Under the pieces are notes generated by a model. The model did not search any database. It was not told the origin of the DNA and was given only the letters and a program-made list of their open reading frames with translations. From Yamagishiella unicocca (Eukaryota > Chlorophyta > Chlorophyceae > Chlamydomonadales > Volvocaceae), in the NCBI GenBank assembly GCA_003116995.1, contig BDSL01000147.1, forward strand, positions 122,879 through 186,878: a DNA stretch of 64,000 bases, in the 5' to 3' direction. Both the position numbers and the translations under genes were made by a program. This document shows positions 42,401 to 54,700 of this stretch, one piece after another; within the stretch, counting starts at the first letter, position 1; each line of letters starts with the position of its first letter.

Positions 42401-45158
42401 CAACCCCCCTGCCCTCCCCCCCCCCCGCAGGCACCTGGTCAAGGGCCCGCTGCCCGGCTGCGTCAAGTCGGGGGCGGCGCTGTTCGTGGTGCCCCGGCTG
42501 GCGCGACACATGACGGCGGAGGAGATCGTGAGCAGCTGGGGGGGGGGGCATGAAGGGGGGGCCCATAAAGGGGGGGGCATAAAGGGGGGGCTGGGGCGGG
42601 GGGCTCCGGCAGGCTCACGGCAAAGGGACGAGGGAGGGGCCGCGGGGTCGCGGCCGGGACACAACCTACGGTACGGCGAAGTGCCCGGAGGCGCCCGTAC
42701 CTTAGGCCGGCATGAGGCCCACATGGCGGCAGGCGCAGCAACGGTAACACGCCAACCGCGGGCCCGCTGCTCGCCGTGCTCCCCTGACCCACCCGCCCTC
42801 CGCCCCGCCCTCCTCCCCGCAGTACGGCCCGGGCACCCGCTGCCCCGAGCCGGAGCCCGCCTCCGACGACGAGGTGTACTTCAGTGACGATGAGGCCGAG
42901 CAGCACTACATGCGCCAGGTGCGGGGCAGGGAGCGGGAGGGGGAGGGAGGGAGCGGGAGGGGGAGGGAGGGAGCGGGAGGGGGAGGGAGGGAGCGGGAGG
43001 GGGGGATTACATAAAAGGACCGGAAGACGGGGGGTGCGTAGCCTTTGGACACCTGGAGGGGGGGGAGGGGCGGCGGGGGGTGCGAGGTGACGTGCACGCC
43101 GGCGGACGGTGCTGGCGGGGGAGAGAGGCCCTGCAGCTGTCAGGTCGGCTGGGCAGGGGTTAGGGTCAGGTGAGGGCCGAGGCGCGTTTGTGCGGGGGAG
43201 CGGTCACTCCCGGGTGAGCTCCCCCTGCCCCTCCCCCTGCCACCCTCCTACCGGTACGTCGTGCAAACGAGTCTTCTCTCCCCCTCTCCCCCCTCCCTTA
43301 CTGCGCGCCCCTTCCGCCCCGCTTGCGTGTTTTATCCGTACAGCAAGTCGCCAAGCGCAAGGGCGGTCCCGAGCTGGGCGGCGCGGATGGGCCCTCCGGG
43401 GCAGCTGGCGGGGGTGATGGAGCCGCGGGGGCTGCTGGGCGGCCCCGGCAGCGGTCACGTGCCACCACGAAAGGTGCGCACCTGGCCCCGCGTCGCATAC
43501 ACGGGTCTTCCTTGCAGCCCCGGGGTCGGGTGCTGGCGATGGGGGGAGAGGCACGCAGCTGAGAGTGCTGCCAGTGACTTTGGGCTCTAGCTGCATGCTG
43601 CTGCCGAGCTTTGACGTCCCCACCCTCCCGCTGCTGCTGGTGCTGCTGGTGCTGGTGCCTCGACAGGCCCCAACACGCAGTTCCAGGTGAACGCCACCGC
43701 CGGAGCCATGAGCGCGTTGCTGGGGCTGGGCGGTGACGACCGCGGGGGCGGAGGGGGCGGCCGCGGAGGCAGAGGAGGCGGCGGACGCGGCGGCAGGGGA
43801 GGCGGCGGAGGCGGCGGGCGGGGCGCTGGCGGGCCGGGCGGCCGGAGCTCGCACCAGCCGCACCAGGTGAGGGGCGGGTTGCGATTGGGTTCGGGCGTAT
43901 GGGTTCGAGGGGAGTTGGGGGGGGGGGATACACGGCTTGGCGGGGGGTATGAGAGGAAACCCGTGGGCGGGGTTCATTAAGGGCCTGCCAGGTCGGCAGC
44001 AGCGGCCCGCAGGTGATTGATGGCTTTGTTGGTCTGGAGTTAATGTGGCATATCGGGCTGGGACAGGCGGCCCTTAGTCCGGCTAGGAGCGGGGTCTTCA
44101 GGAGTTCGTTGCTGCACGGGGCACGTGCGCCAGCAGGCCCGGCCCCGTGTTCCAGAGGCAGCAACCGACAACTGACCCTTAACAACGGACAACTGACTCC
44201 TAACGACCGACATCTGACTCGTAACTTTCAACAACCGACAACGGACTCTTGGCAACCGACAACGGACTCTCAACCACCGACTGACCCCCACACCGCCTCG
44301 CCTGAATCCTGCCTCCTCGCGTTTCGCCTGCAGGGAGGCAGGGGACCGAGTGCGCACACCGCGCCTGGCAGCGCTGGCGGAGGCGGCGGAGGCGGCGGAG
44401 GCGGCTGGATGCGGCCCTTACGAGATGCCGCCTCTAAACCGCCCCATGCAGGCGGCCCTCCGCCTCCAGGGGGGCCGGCGGCCAGCGGCGGCGGCGGCGG
44501 AGGGTACGGGCCTCCGCCGCCGTCGGCCGGCTCCCACGAGCCGCCCCACCACCACCAGCCCCACCAGCCCTACCCGCAACCCGCTCCAGGGGGGCCGTAC
44601 TACCGAGGCTCGGCTCCGACGCAACCGCCTCCCGGAGCGTACGGCGGACCTCCTCTGCACCACCAGCAAGCGCCGTACAACGCTCCTCCACAACCGTACG
44701 GCGCGCCTCCGTCAGCCGCAGGCCCTGGCGGGCCTTACCACCCGCCGCCGGCGTACGGCCCGCCGCAGCCAGCGCAAGCGGCGTACGGGACAGGGTACGG
44801 ACAGCAGCCGCCCTCTTACGGCCCACCGTCTCAGGGGCCTTATGCGCCACCTCACGCTAGCGGCCCGCCGCCACCCCACCACCACCAGCGGTACCAGCAC
44901 ACATCAGGGCGGCCCCCTCCCGGTCCCTCCGGCGGCGGTGACGGCGGCGGCGGACCCCCTCCTGGAGCCGGGTACTACCAGCAGCAGCCACCACAACACT
45001 ACAGCGCGGGCCCTCCGCCGCCCCACTACCAGGGCCCTCCTCCGGGACCGGGTGGCGGCGGCGGCGGGCCCCCTCCCGGAGCCGGATACTACCAGCAGCC
45101 CGCTCCACCGCCCCACTACAGCGGCGGACCGCCACCGCCCGGGCAGCAGTGGTGGTGA
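39441..45158 (+). CDS. NAF1: NAF1, H/ACA snoRNP assembly factor
   Basis: Ten exons in phase: 39441-39531, 40207-40790, 41048-41176, 41506-41648, 42142-42228, 42431-42527, 42823-42918, 43344-43473, 43667-43866, 44334-45158; 793 residues. The Gar1/Naf1 core spans about 269-377: SVLEGMVVMQGLANSRPLADG, LVVAEDRTPLGMVEEVFGPV, PLYAFR and VKSGAALFVVP. It is followed by the typical acidic block DDEVYFSDDEAE and a basic KRK stretch. The N-terminal half has a DSSDDD-repeat acidic region. NAF1 binds dyskerin (CBF5) and is later replaced by GAR1 during nuclear assembly of box H/ACA RNPs for rRNA pseudouridylation and telomerase RNA. The C-terminus adds an RGG box (about 477-519) and a 275-residue Pro/Gly/Tyr/His-rich tail, longer than in animal NAF1. 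The exon 1 to exon 2 join uses an AAG acceptor, so a start at 40227 is possible. Confidence 0.87.
40374..40470. repeat. Coding repeat encoding DSSDDD acidic tract
   Basis: Tandem 15-bp-like units (GACAGCAGTGACGAC) in NAF1 exon 2 encode a highly acidic Asp/Ser tract, a plausible casein kinase 2 substrate region. Confidence 0.8.
40995..41031 (-). repeat. Dispersed intronic element, family A
   Basis: Reverse complement contains AACCGTTGACACGAAAACGA then CAGGACAG, matching the left part of the copies at 31250 and 45182. It ends about 15 bp before the NAF1 acceptor at 41047. Confidence 0.7.
41687..41742 (+). repeat. Dispersed intronic element, family A2
   Basis: Contains ACCAGTTACAGGACATGGGT then TAGCTGGCGCATTGTCTTCG, in NAF1 intron 41649-42141 just after the donor. 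Close to the copy at 13735-13796. Confidence 0.7.
42931..43003. repeat. 20-bp G-rich minisatellite in a NAF1 intron
   Basis: About 3.5 units of GAGCGGGAGGGGGAGGGAGG right after the donor at 42918. G-runs could form quadruplexes in RNA, but this is only a composition argument. Confidence 0.75.
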
Positions 45159-45722
45159 AGGGGCTAGGCTAAGGGGGTGGCATCAAAACCGTTGACGCGA
45201 AAAGGACAGGACAGGACAGGCTAAGGGGGGTGGGGTGCTGCGGGTGAGGCCAGGCGCGTGTCAGTCCGTGGCTGCGGGATGTGTCCGGCTGGGCTGCTTT
45301 TGGCGCCGGCTGGGGGGGAAGGGGGTGCGGGTGTTAATTGCTGGCGCGTCCACGAAATCGTAGGCGGGGTGGTTCGCCCACTCTTCGGTGTCCCGCAGTA
45401 TCGCCCTGTCACAACACAGCACGTAACTGGCACATCAGGTTCCGCAACTCCCCCCATGTGTGGCCAGATTAGCGCTGAAAAGGCATGCTCGAGATGGTGT
45501 GAAGGCTCTTCCCCGCCTGATATAGCAGCGCCGAGCGGCTTACAACCGTGGCTGTCGTACATGATGACCCTGTCGTACTGCCGACCGGTTGCTTGTAGCC
45601 GCCGCTGCTATGGGACGTCCCTGATTTTGTGCCGTACAACTTAGCCGGGCTCGGCGCGACTGCTGCCTTTCCGAAGTCATTGCTGTTACTGCACCCCACT
45701 GCTGAGCGGGTTCTGGTGTCTC
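45159..45722. other. NAF1 3' flank and transition into the satellite
   Basis: Contains a family A element at 45182-45214 (AACCGTTGACGCGAAAAGGA followed by tandem CAGGA). No TGTAA was found. From about 45340 the sequence is ordinary single-copy DNA of moderate GC until the first diverged satellite unit. No exon supported. Confidence 0.5.
45182..45214 (+). repeat. Dispersed element, family A, in the NAF1 3' flank
   Basis: AACCGTTGACGCGAAAAGGA followed by three tandem CAGGA units, 25 bp after the NAF1 stop. It is one of the few copies outside an intron. Confidence 0.65.
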
Positions 45723-48700
45723 GCACTAACTAGGTGAAAGACACGTCCCCACCGAAATTCGCCTCTGGGGATCGCCGCACAAGGACGTCCGGGCCAATCG
45801 GCAAGCATCGGCTTCTCCGGCAACCTTCGATCGGCCTCGCTCTTGGGCACGCAGCTGAACGGTAGCACTACCTATGTGAAAGGAACGTCCCCACCGAAAT
45901 TCGCCTCTGGGGATCGCCGCACGAGGACGTCCGGGCCAATCGGCAAGCATCGGCTTCTCCGGCAACCTTCGATCGGCCTCGCTCTTGGGCACGCAGCTTA
46001 ACGGTAGCACTACCTATGTGAAAGGAACGTCCCCACCGAAATTCGCCTCTGGGGATCGCCGCACGAGGACGTCCGGGCCAATCGGCAAGCATCGGCTTCT
46101 CCGGCAACCTTCGATCGGCCTCGCTCTTGGGCACGCAGCTTAACGGTAGCACTACCTATGTGAAAGGAACGTCCCAACCGAAATTCGCCTCTGGGGATCG
46201 CCGCACGAGGACGTCCGGGCCAATCGGCAAGCATCGGCTTCTCCGGCAACCTTCGATCGGCCTCGCTCTTGGGCACGCAGCTTAACGGTAGCACTACCTA
46301 GGTGAAAGGAACGTCCCCACCGAAATTCGCCTCTGGGGATCGCCGCACGAGGACGTCCGGGCCAATCGGCAAGCATCGGCTTCTCCGGCAACCTTCGATC
46401 GGCCTCGCTCTTGGGCACGCAGCTTAACGGTAGCACTACCTATGTGAAAGGAACGTCCCCACCGAAATTCGCCTCTGGGGATCGCCGCACGAGGACGTCC
46501 GGGCCAATCGGCAAGCATCGGCTTCTCCGGCAACCTTCGATCGGCCTCGCTCTTGGGCACGCAGCTTAACGGTAGCACTACCTAGGTGAAAGGAACGTCC
46601 CCACCGAAATTCGCCTCTGGGGATCGCCGCACGAGGACGTCCGGGCCAATCGGCAAGCATCGGCTTCTCCGGCAACCTTCGATCGGCCTCGCTCTTGGGC
46701 ACGCAGCTTAACGGTAGCACTACCTAGGTGAAAGGAACGTCCCCACCGAAATTCGCCTCTGGGGATCGCCGCACGAGGACGTCCGGGCCAATCGGCAAGC
46801 ATCGGCTTCTCCGGCAACCTTCGATCGGCCTCGCTCTTGGGCACGCAGCTTAACGGTAGCACTACCTATGTGAAAGGAACGTCCCCACCGAAATTCGCCT
46901 CTGGGGATCGCCGCACGAGGACGTCCGGGCCAATCGGCAAGCATCGGCTTCTCCGGCAACCTTCGATCGGCCTCGCTCTTGGGCACGCAGCTTAACGGTA
47001 GCACTACCTAGGTGAAAGGAACGTCCCCACCGAAATTCGCCTCTGGGGATCGCCGCACGAGGACGTCCGGGCCAATCGGCAAGCATCGGCTTCTCCGGCA
47101 ACCTTCGATCGGCCTCGCTCTTGGGCACGCAGCTTAACGGTAGCACTACCTATGTGAAAGGAACGTCCCCACCGAAATTCGCCTCTGGGGATCGCCGCAC
47201 GAGGACGTCCGGGCCAATCGGCAAGCATCGGCTTCTCCGGCAACCTTCGATCGGCCTCGCTCTTGGGCACGCAGCTTAACGGTAGCACTACCTATGTGAA
47301 AGGAACGTCCCCACCGAAATTCGCCTCTGGGGATCGCCGCACGAGGACGTCCGGGCCAATCGGCAAGCATCGGCTTCTCCGGCAACCTTCGATCGGCCTC
47401 GCTCTTGGGCACGCAGCTTAACGGTAGCACTACCTAGGTGAAAGGAACGTCCCCACCGAAATTCGCCTCTGGGGATCGCCGCACGAGGACGTCCGGGCCA
47501 ATCGGCAAGCATCGGCTTCTCCGGCAACCTTCGATCGGCCTCGCTCTTGGGCACGCAGCTTAACGGTAGCACTACCTATGTGAAAGGAACGTCCCACCGA
47601 AATTCGCCTCTGGGGATCGCCGCACGAGGACGTCCGGGCCAATCGGCAAGCATCGGCTTCTCCGGCAACCTTCGATCGGCCTCGCTCTTGGGCACGCAGC
47701 TTAACGGTAGCACTACCTATGTGAAAGGAACGTCCCCACCGAAATTCGCCTCTGGGGATCGCCGCACGAGGACGTCCGGGCCAATCGGCAAGCATCGGCT
47801 TCTCCGGCAACCTTCGATCGGCCTCGCTCTTGGGCACGCAGCTTAACGGTAGCACTACCTAGGTGAAAGGAACGTCCCCACCGAAATTCGCCTCTGGGGA
47901 TCGCCGCACGAGGACGTCCGGGCCAATCGGCAAGCATCGGCTTCTCCGGCAACCTTCGATCGGCCTCGCTCTTGGGCACGCAGCTTAACGGTAGCACTAC
48001 CTATGTGAAAGGAACGTCCCCACCGAAATTCGCCTCTGGGGATCGCCGCACGAGGACGTCCGGGCCAATCGGCAAGCATCGGCTTCTCCGGCAACCTTCG
48101 ATCGGCCTCGCTCTTGGGCACGCAGCTTAACGGTAGCACTACCTATGTGAAAGGAACGTCCCCACCGAAATTCGCCTCTGGGGATCGCCGCACGAGGACG
48201 TCCGGGCCAATCGGCAAGCATCGGCTTCTCCGGCAACCTTCGATCGGCCTCGCTCTTGGGCACGCAGCTTAACGGTAGCACTACCTATGTGAAAGGAACG
48301 TCCCCACCGAAATTCGCCTCTGGGGATCGCCGCACGAGGACGTCCGGGCCAATCGGCAAGCATCGGCTTCTCCGGCAACCTTCGATCGGCCTCGCTCTTG
48401 GGCACGCAGCTTAACGGTAGCACTACCTATGTGAAAGGAACGTCCCCACCGAAATTCGCCTCTGGGGATCGCCGCACGAGGACGTCCGGGCCAATCGGCA
48501 AGCATCGGCTTCTCCGGCAACCTTCGATCGGCCTCGCTCTTGGGCACGCAGCTTAACGGTAGCACTACCTATGTGAAAGGAACGTCCCCACCGAAATTCG
48601 CCTCTGGGGATCGCCGCACGAGGACGTCCGGGCCAATCGGCAAGCATCGGCTTCTCCGGCAACCTTCGATCGGCCTCGCTCTTGGGCACGCAGCTTAACG

Positions 48701-51700
48701 GTAGCACTACCTATGTGAAAGGAACGTCCCCACCGAAATTCGCCTCTGGGGATCGCCGCACGAGGACGTCCGGGCCAATCGGCAAGCATCGGCTTCTCCG
48801 GCAACCTTCGATCGGCCTCGCTCTTGGGCACGCAGCTTAACGGTAGCACTACCTATGTGAAAGGAACGTCCCCACCGAAATTCGCCTCTGGGGATCGCCG
48901 CACGAGGACGTCCGGGCCAATCGGCAAGCATCGGCTTCTCCGGCAACCTTCGATCGGCCTCGCTCTTGGGCACGCAGCTTAACGGTAGCACTACCTATGT
49001 GAAAGGAACGTCCCCACCGAAATTCGCCTCTGGGGATCGCCGCACGAGGACGTCCGGGCCAATCGGCAAGCATCGGCTTCTCCGGCAACCTTCGATCGGC
49101 CTCGCTCTTGGGCACGCAGCTTAACGGTAGCACTACCTATGTGAAAGGAACGTCCCCACCGAAATTCGCCTCTGGGGATCGCCGCACGAGGACGTCCGGG
49201 CCAATCGGCAAGCATCGGCTTCTCCGGCAACCTTCGATCGGCCTCGCTCTTGGGCACGCAGCTTAACGGTAGCACTACCTATGTGAAAGGAACGTCCCCA
49301 CCGAAATTCGCCTCTGGGGATCGCCGCACGAGGACGTCCGGGCCAATCGGCAAGCATCGGCTTCTCCGGCAACCTTCGATCGGCCTCGCTCTTGGGCACG
49401 CAGCTTAACGGTAGCACTACCTATGTGAAAGGAACGTCCCCACCGAAATCGCCTCTGGGGATCGCCGCACGAGGACGTCCGGGCCAATCGGCAAGCATCG
49501 GCTTCTCCGGCAACCTTCGATCGGCCTCGCTCTTGGGCACGCAGCTTAACGGTAGCACTACCTATGTGAAAGGAACGTCCCCACCGAAATTCGCCTCTGG
49601 GGATCGCCGCACGAGGACGTCCGGGCCAATCGGCAAGCATCGGCTTCTCCGGCAACCTTCGATCGGCCTCGCTCTTGGGCACGCAGCTTAACGGTAGCAC
49701 TACCTATGTGAAAGGAACGTCCCCACCGAAATTCGCCTCTGGGGATCGCCGCACGAGGACGTCCGGGCCAATCGGCAAGCATCGGCTTCTCCGGCAACCT
49801 TCGATCGGCCTCGCTCTTGGGCACGCAGCTTAACGGTAGCACTACCTATGTGAAAGGAACGTCCCCACCGAAATTCGCCTCTGGGGATCGCCGCACGAGG
49901 ACGTCCGGGCCAATCGGCAAGCATCGGCTTCTCCGGCAACCTTCGATCGGCCTCGCTCTTGGGCACGCAGCTTAACGGTAGCACTACCTATGTGAAAGGA
50001 ACGTCCCCACCGAAATTCGCCTCTGGGGATCGCCGCACGAGGACGTCCGGGCCAATCGGCAAGCATCGGCTTCTCCGGCAACCTTCGATCGGCCTCGCTC
50101 TTGGGCACGCAGCTTAACGGTAGCACTACCTAGTGAAAGGAACGTCCCCACCGAAATTCGCCTCTGGGGATCGCCGCACGAGGACGTCCGGGCCAATCGG
50201 CAAGCATCGGCTTCTCCGGCAACCTTCGATCGGCCTCGCTCTTGGGCACGCAGCTTAACGGTAGCACTACCTATGTGAAAGGAACGTCCCCACCGAAATT
50301 CGCCTCTGGGGATCGCCGCACGAGGACGTCCGGGCCAATCGGCAAGCATCGGCTTCTCCGGCAACCTTCGATCGGCCTCGCTCTTGGGCACGCAGCTTAA
50401 CGGTAGCACTACCTATGTGAAAGGAACGTCCCCACCGAAATTCGCCTCTGGGGATCGCCGCACGAGGACGTCCGGGCCAATCGGCAAGCATCGGCTTCTC
50501 CGGCAACCTTCGATCGGCCTCGCTCTTGGGCACGCAGCTTAACGGTAGCACTACCTATGTGAAAGGAACGTCCCCACCGAAATTCGCCTCTGGGGATCGC
50601 CGCACGAGGACGTCCGGGCCAATCGGCAAGCATCGGCTTCTCCGGCAACCTTCGATCGGCCTCGCTCTTGGGCACGCAGCTTAACGGTAGCACTACCTAT
50701 GTGAAAGGAACGTCCCCACCGAAATTCGCCTCTGGGGATCGCCGCACGAGGACGTCCGGGCCAATCGGCAAGCATCGGCTTCTCCGGCAACCTTCGATCG
50801 GCCTCGCTCTTGGGCACGCAGCTTAACGGTAGCACTACCTATGTGAAAGGAACGTCCCCACCGAAATTCGCCTCTGGGGATCGCCGCACGAGGACGTCCG
50901 GGCCAATCGGCAAGCATCGGCTTCTCCGGCAACCTTCGATCGGCCTCGCTCTTGGGCACGCAGCTTAACGGTAGCACTACCTATGTGAAAGGAACGTCCC
51001 CACCGAAATTCGCCTCTGGGGATCGCCGCACGAGGACGTCCGGGCCAATCGGCAAGCATCGGCTTCTCCGGCAACCTTCGATCGGCCTCGCTCTTGGGCA
51101 CGCAGCTTAACGGTAGCACTACCTATGTGAAAGGAACGTCCCCACCGAAATTCGCCTCTGGGGATCGCCGCACGAGGACGTCCGGGCCAATCGGCAAGCA
51201 TCGGCTTCTCCGGCAACCTTCGATCGGCCTCGCTCTTGGGCACGCAGCTTAACGGTAGCACTACCTATGTGAAAGGAACGTCCCCACCGAAATTCGCCTC
51301 TGGGGATCGCCGCACGAGGACGTCCGGGCCAATCGGCAAGCATCGGCTTCTCCGGCAACCTTCGATCGGCCTCGCTCTGGGCACGCAGCTTAACGGTAGC
51401 ACTACCTATGTGAAAGGAACGTCCCCACCGAAATTCGCCTCTGGGGATCGCCGCACGAGGACGTCCGGGCCAATCGGCAAGCATCGGCTTCTCCGGCAAC
51501 CTTCGATCGGCCTCGCTCTTGGGCACGCAGCTTAACGGTAGCACTACCTATGTGAAAGGAACGTCCCCACCGAAATTCGCCTCTGGGGATCGCCGCACGA
51601 GGACGTCCGGGCCAATCGGCAAGCATCGGCTTCTCCGGCAACCTTCGATCGGCCTCGCTCTTGGGCACGCAGCTTAACGGTAGCACTACCTATGTGAAAG

Positions 51701-54700
51701 GAACGTCCCCACCGAAATTCGCCTCTGGGGATCGCCGCACGAGGACGTCCGGGCCAATCGGCAAGCATCGGCTTCTCCGGCAACCTTCGATCGGCCTCGC
51801 TCTTGGGCACGCAGCTTAACGGTAGCACTACCTATGTGAAAGGAACGTCCCCACCGAAATTCGCCTCTGGGGATCGCCGCACGAGGACGTCCGGGCCAAT
51901 CGGCAAGCATCGGCTTCTCCGGCAACCTTCGATCGGCCTCGCTCTTGGGCACGCAGCTTAACGGTAGCACTACCTATGTGAAAGGAACGTCCCCACCGAA
52001 ATTCGCCTCTGGGGATCGCCGCACGAGGACGTCCGGGCCAATCGGCAAGCATCGGCTTCTCCGGCAACCTTCGATCGGCCTCGCTCTTGGGCACGCAGCT
52101 TAACGGTAGCACTACCTATGTGAAAGGAACGTCCCCACCGAAATTCGCCTCTGGGGATCGCCGCACGAGGACGTCCGGGCCAATCGGCAAGCATCGGCTT
52201 CTCCGGCAACCTTCGATCGGCCTCGCTCTTGGGCACGCAGCTTAACGGTAGCACTACCTATGTGAAAGGAACGTCCCCACCGAAATTCGCCTCTGGGGAT
52301 CGCCGCACGAGGACGTCCGGGCCAATCGGCAAGCATCGGCTTCTCCGGCAACCTTCGATCGGCCTCGCTCTTGGGCACGCAGCTTAACGGTAGCACTACC
52401 TATGTGAAAGGAACGTCCCCACCGAAATTCGCCTCTGGGGATCGCCGCACGAGGACGTCCGGGCCAATCGGCAAGCATCGGCTTCTCCGGCAACCTTCGA
52501 TCGGCCTCGCTCTTGGGCACGCAGCTTAACGGTAGCACTACCTATGTGAAAGGAACGTCCCCACCGAAATTCGCCTCTGGGGATCGCCGCACGAGGACGT
52601 CCGGGCCAATCGGCAAGCATCGGCTTCTCCGGCAACCTTCGATCGGCCTCGCTCTTGGGCACGCAGCTTAACGGTAGCACTACCTATGTGAAAGGAACGT
52701 CCCCACCGAAATTCGCCTCTGGGGATCGCCGCACGAGGACGTCCGGGCCAATCGGCAAGCATCGGCTTCTCCGGCAACCTTCGATCGGCCTCGCTCTTGG
52801 GCACGCAGCTTAACGGTAGCACTACCTAGGTGAAAGGAACGTCCCCACCGAAATTCGCCTCTGGGGATCGCCGCACGAGGACGTCCGGGCCAATCGGCAA
52901 GCATCGGCTTCTCCGGCAACCTTCGATCGGCCTCGCTCTTGGGCACGCAGCTTAACGGTAGCACTACCTATGTGAAAGGAACGTCCCCACCGAAATTCGC
53001 CTCTGGGGATCGCCGCACGAGGACGTCCGGGCCAATCGGCAAGCATCGGCTTCTCCGGCAACCTTCGATCGGCCTCGCTCTTGGGCACGCAGCTTAACGG
53101 TAGCACTACCTATGGTGAAAGGAACGTCCCCACCGAAAGTCGCCTCTGGGGATCGCCGCACGAGGACGTCCGGGCCAATCGGCAAGCATCGGCTTCTCCG
53201 GCAACCTTCGATCGGCCTCGCTCTTGGGCACGCAGCTTAACGGTAGCACTACCTATGTGAAAGGAACGTCCCCACCGAAATTCGCCTCTGGGGATCGCCG
53301 CACGAGGACGTCCGGGCCAATCGGCAAGCATCGGCTTCTCCGGCAACCTTCGATCGGCCTCGCTCTTGGGCACGCAGCTTAACGGTAGCACTACCTATGT
53401 GAAAGGAACGTCCCCACCGAAATTCGCCTCTGGGGATCGCCGCACGAGGACGTCCGGGCCAATCGGCAAGCATCGGCTTCTCCGGCAACCTTCGATCGGC
53501 CTCGCTCTTGGGCACGCAGCTTAACGGTAGCACTACCTATGTGAAAGGAACGTCCCCACCGAAATTCGCCTCTGGGGATCGCCGCACGAGGACGTCCGGG
53601 CCAATCGGCAAGCATCGGCTTCTCCGGCAACCTTCGATCGGCCTCGCTCTTGGGCACGCAGCTTAACGGTAGCACTACCTAGGTGAAAGGAACGTCCCAC
53701 CGAAATTCGCCTCTGGGGATCGCCGCACGAGGACGTCCGGGCCAATCGGCAAGCATCGGCTTCTCCGGCAACCTTCGATCGGCCTCGCTCTTGGGCACGC
53801 AGCTTAACGGTAGCACTACCTAGGTGAAAGGAACGTCCCCACCGAAATTCGCCTCTGGGGATCGCCGCACGAGGACGTCCGGGCCAATCGGCAAGCATCG
53901 GCTTCTCCGGCAACCTTCGATCGGCCTCGCTCTTGGGCACGCAGCTTAACGGTAGCACTACCTATGTGAAAGGAACGTCCCCACCGAAATTCGCCTCTGG
54001 GATCGCCGCACGAGGACGTCCGGGCCAATCGGCAAGCATCGGCTTCTCCGGCAACCTTCGATCGGCCTCGCTCTTGGGCACGCAGCTTAACGGTAGCACT
54101 ACCTAGTGAAAGGAACGTCCCCACCGAAATTCGCCTCTGGGGATCGCCGCACGAGGACGTCCGGGCCAATCGGCAAGCATCGGCTTCTCCGGCAACCTTC
54201 GATCGGCCCTCGCTCTTGGGCACGCAGCTTAACGGTAGCACTACCTATGTGAAAGGAACGTCCCCACCGAAATTCGCCTCTGGGGATCGCCGCACGAGGA
54301 CGTCCGGGCCAATCGGCAAGCATCGGCTTCTCCGGCAACCTTCGATCGGCCTCGCTCTTGGGCACGCAGCTTAACGGTAGCACTACCTATGTGAAAGGAA
54401 CGTCCCACCGAAATTCGCCTCTGGGGATCGCCGCACGAGGACGTCCGGGCCAATCGGCAAGCATCGGCTTCTCCGGCAACCTTCGATCGGCCTCGCTCTT
54501 GGGCACGCAGCTTAACGGTAGCACTACCTATGTGAAAGGAACGTCACCACCGAATTCGCCTCTGGGGATCGCCGCACGAGGACGTCCGGGCCAATCGGCA
54601 AGCATCGGCTTCTCCGGCAACCTTCGATCGGCCTCGGCTCTTGGGCACGCAGCTTAACGGTAGCACTACCTATGTGAAAGGAACGTCCCCACCGAAATTC

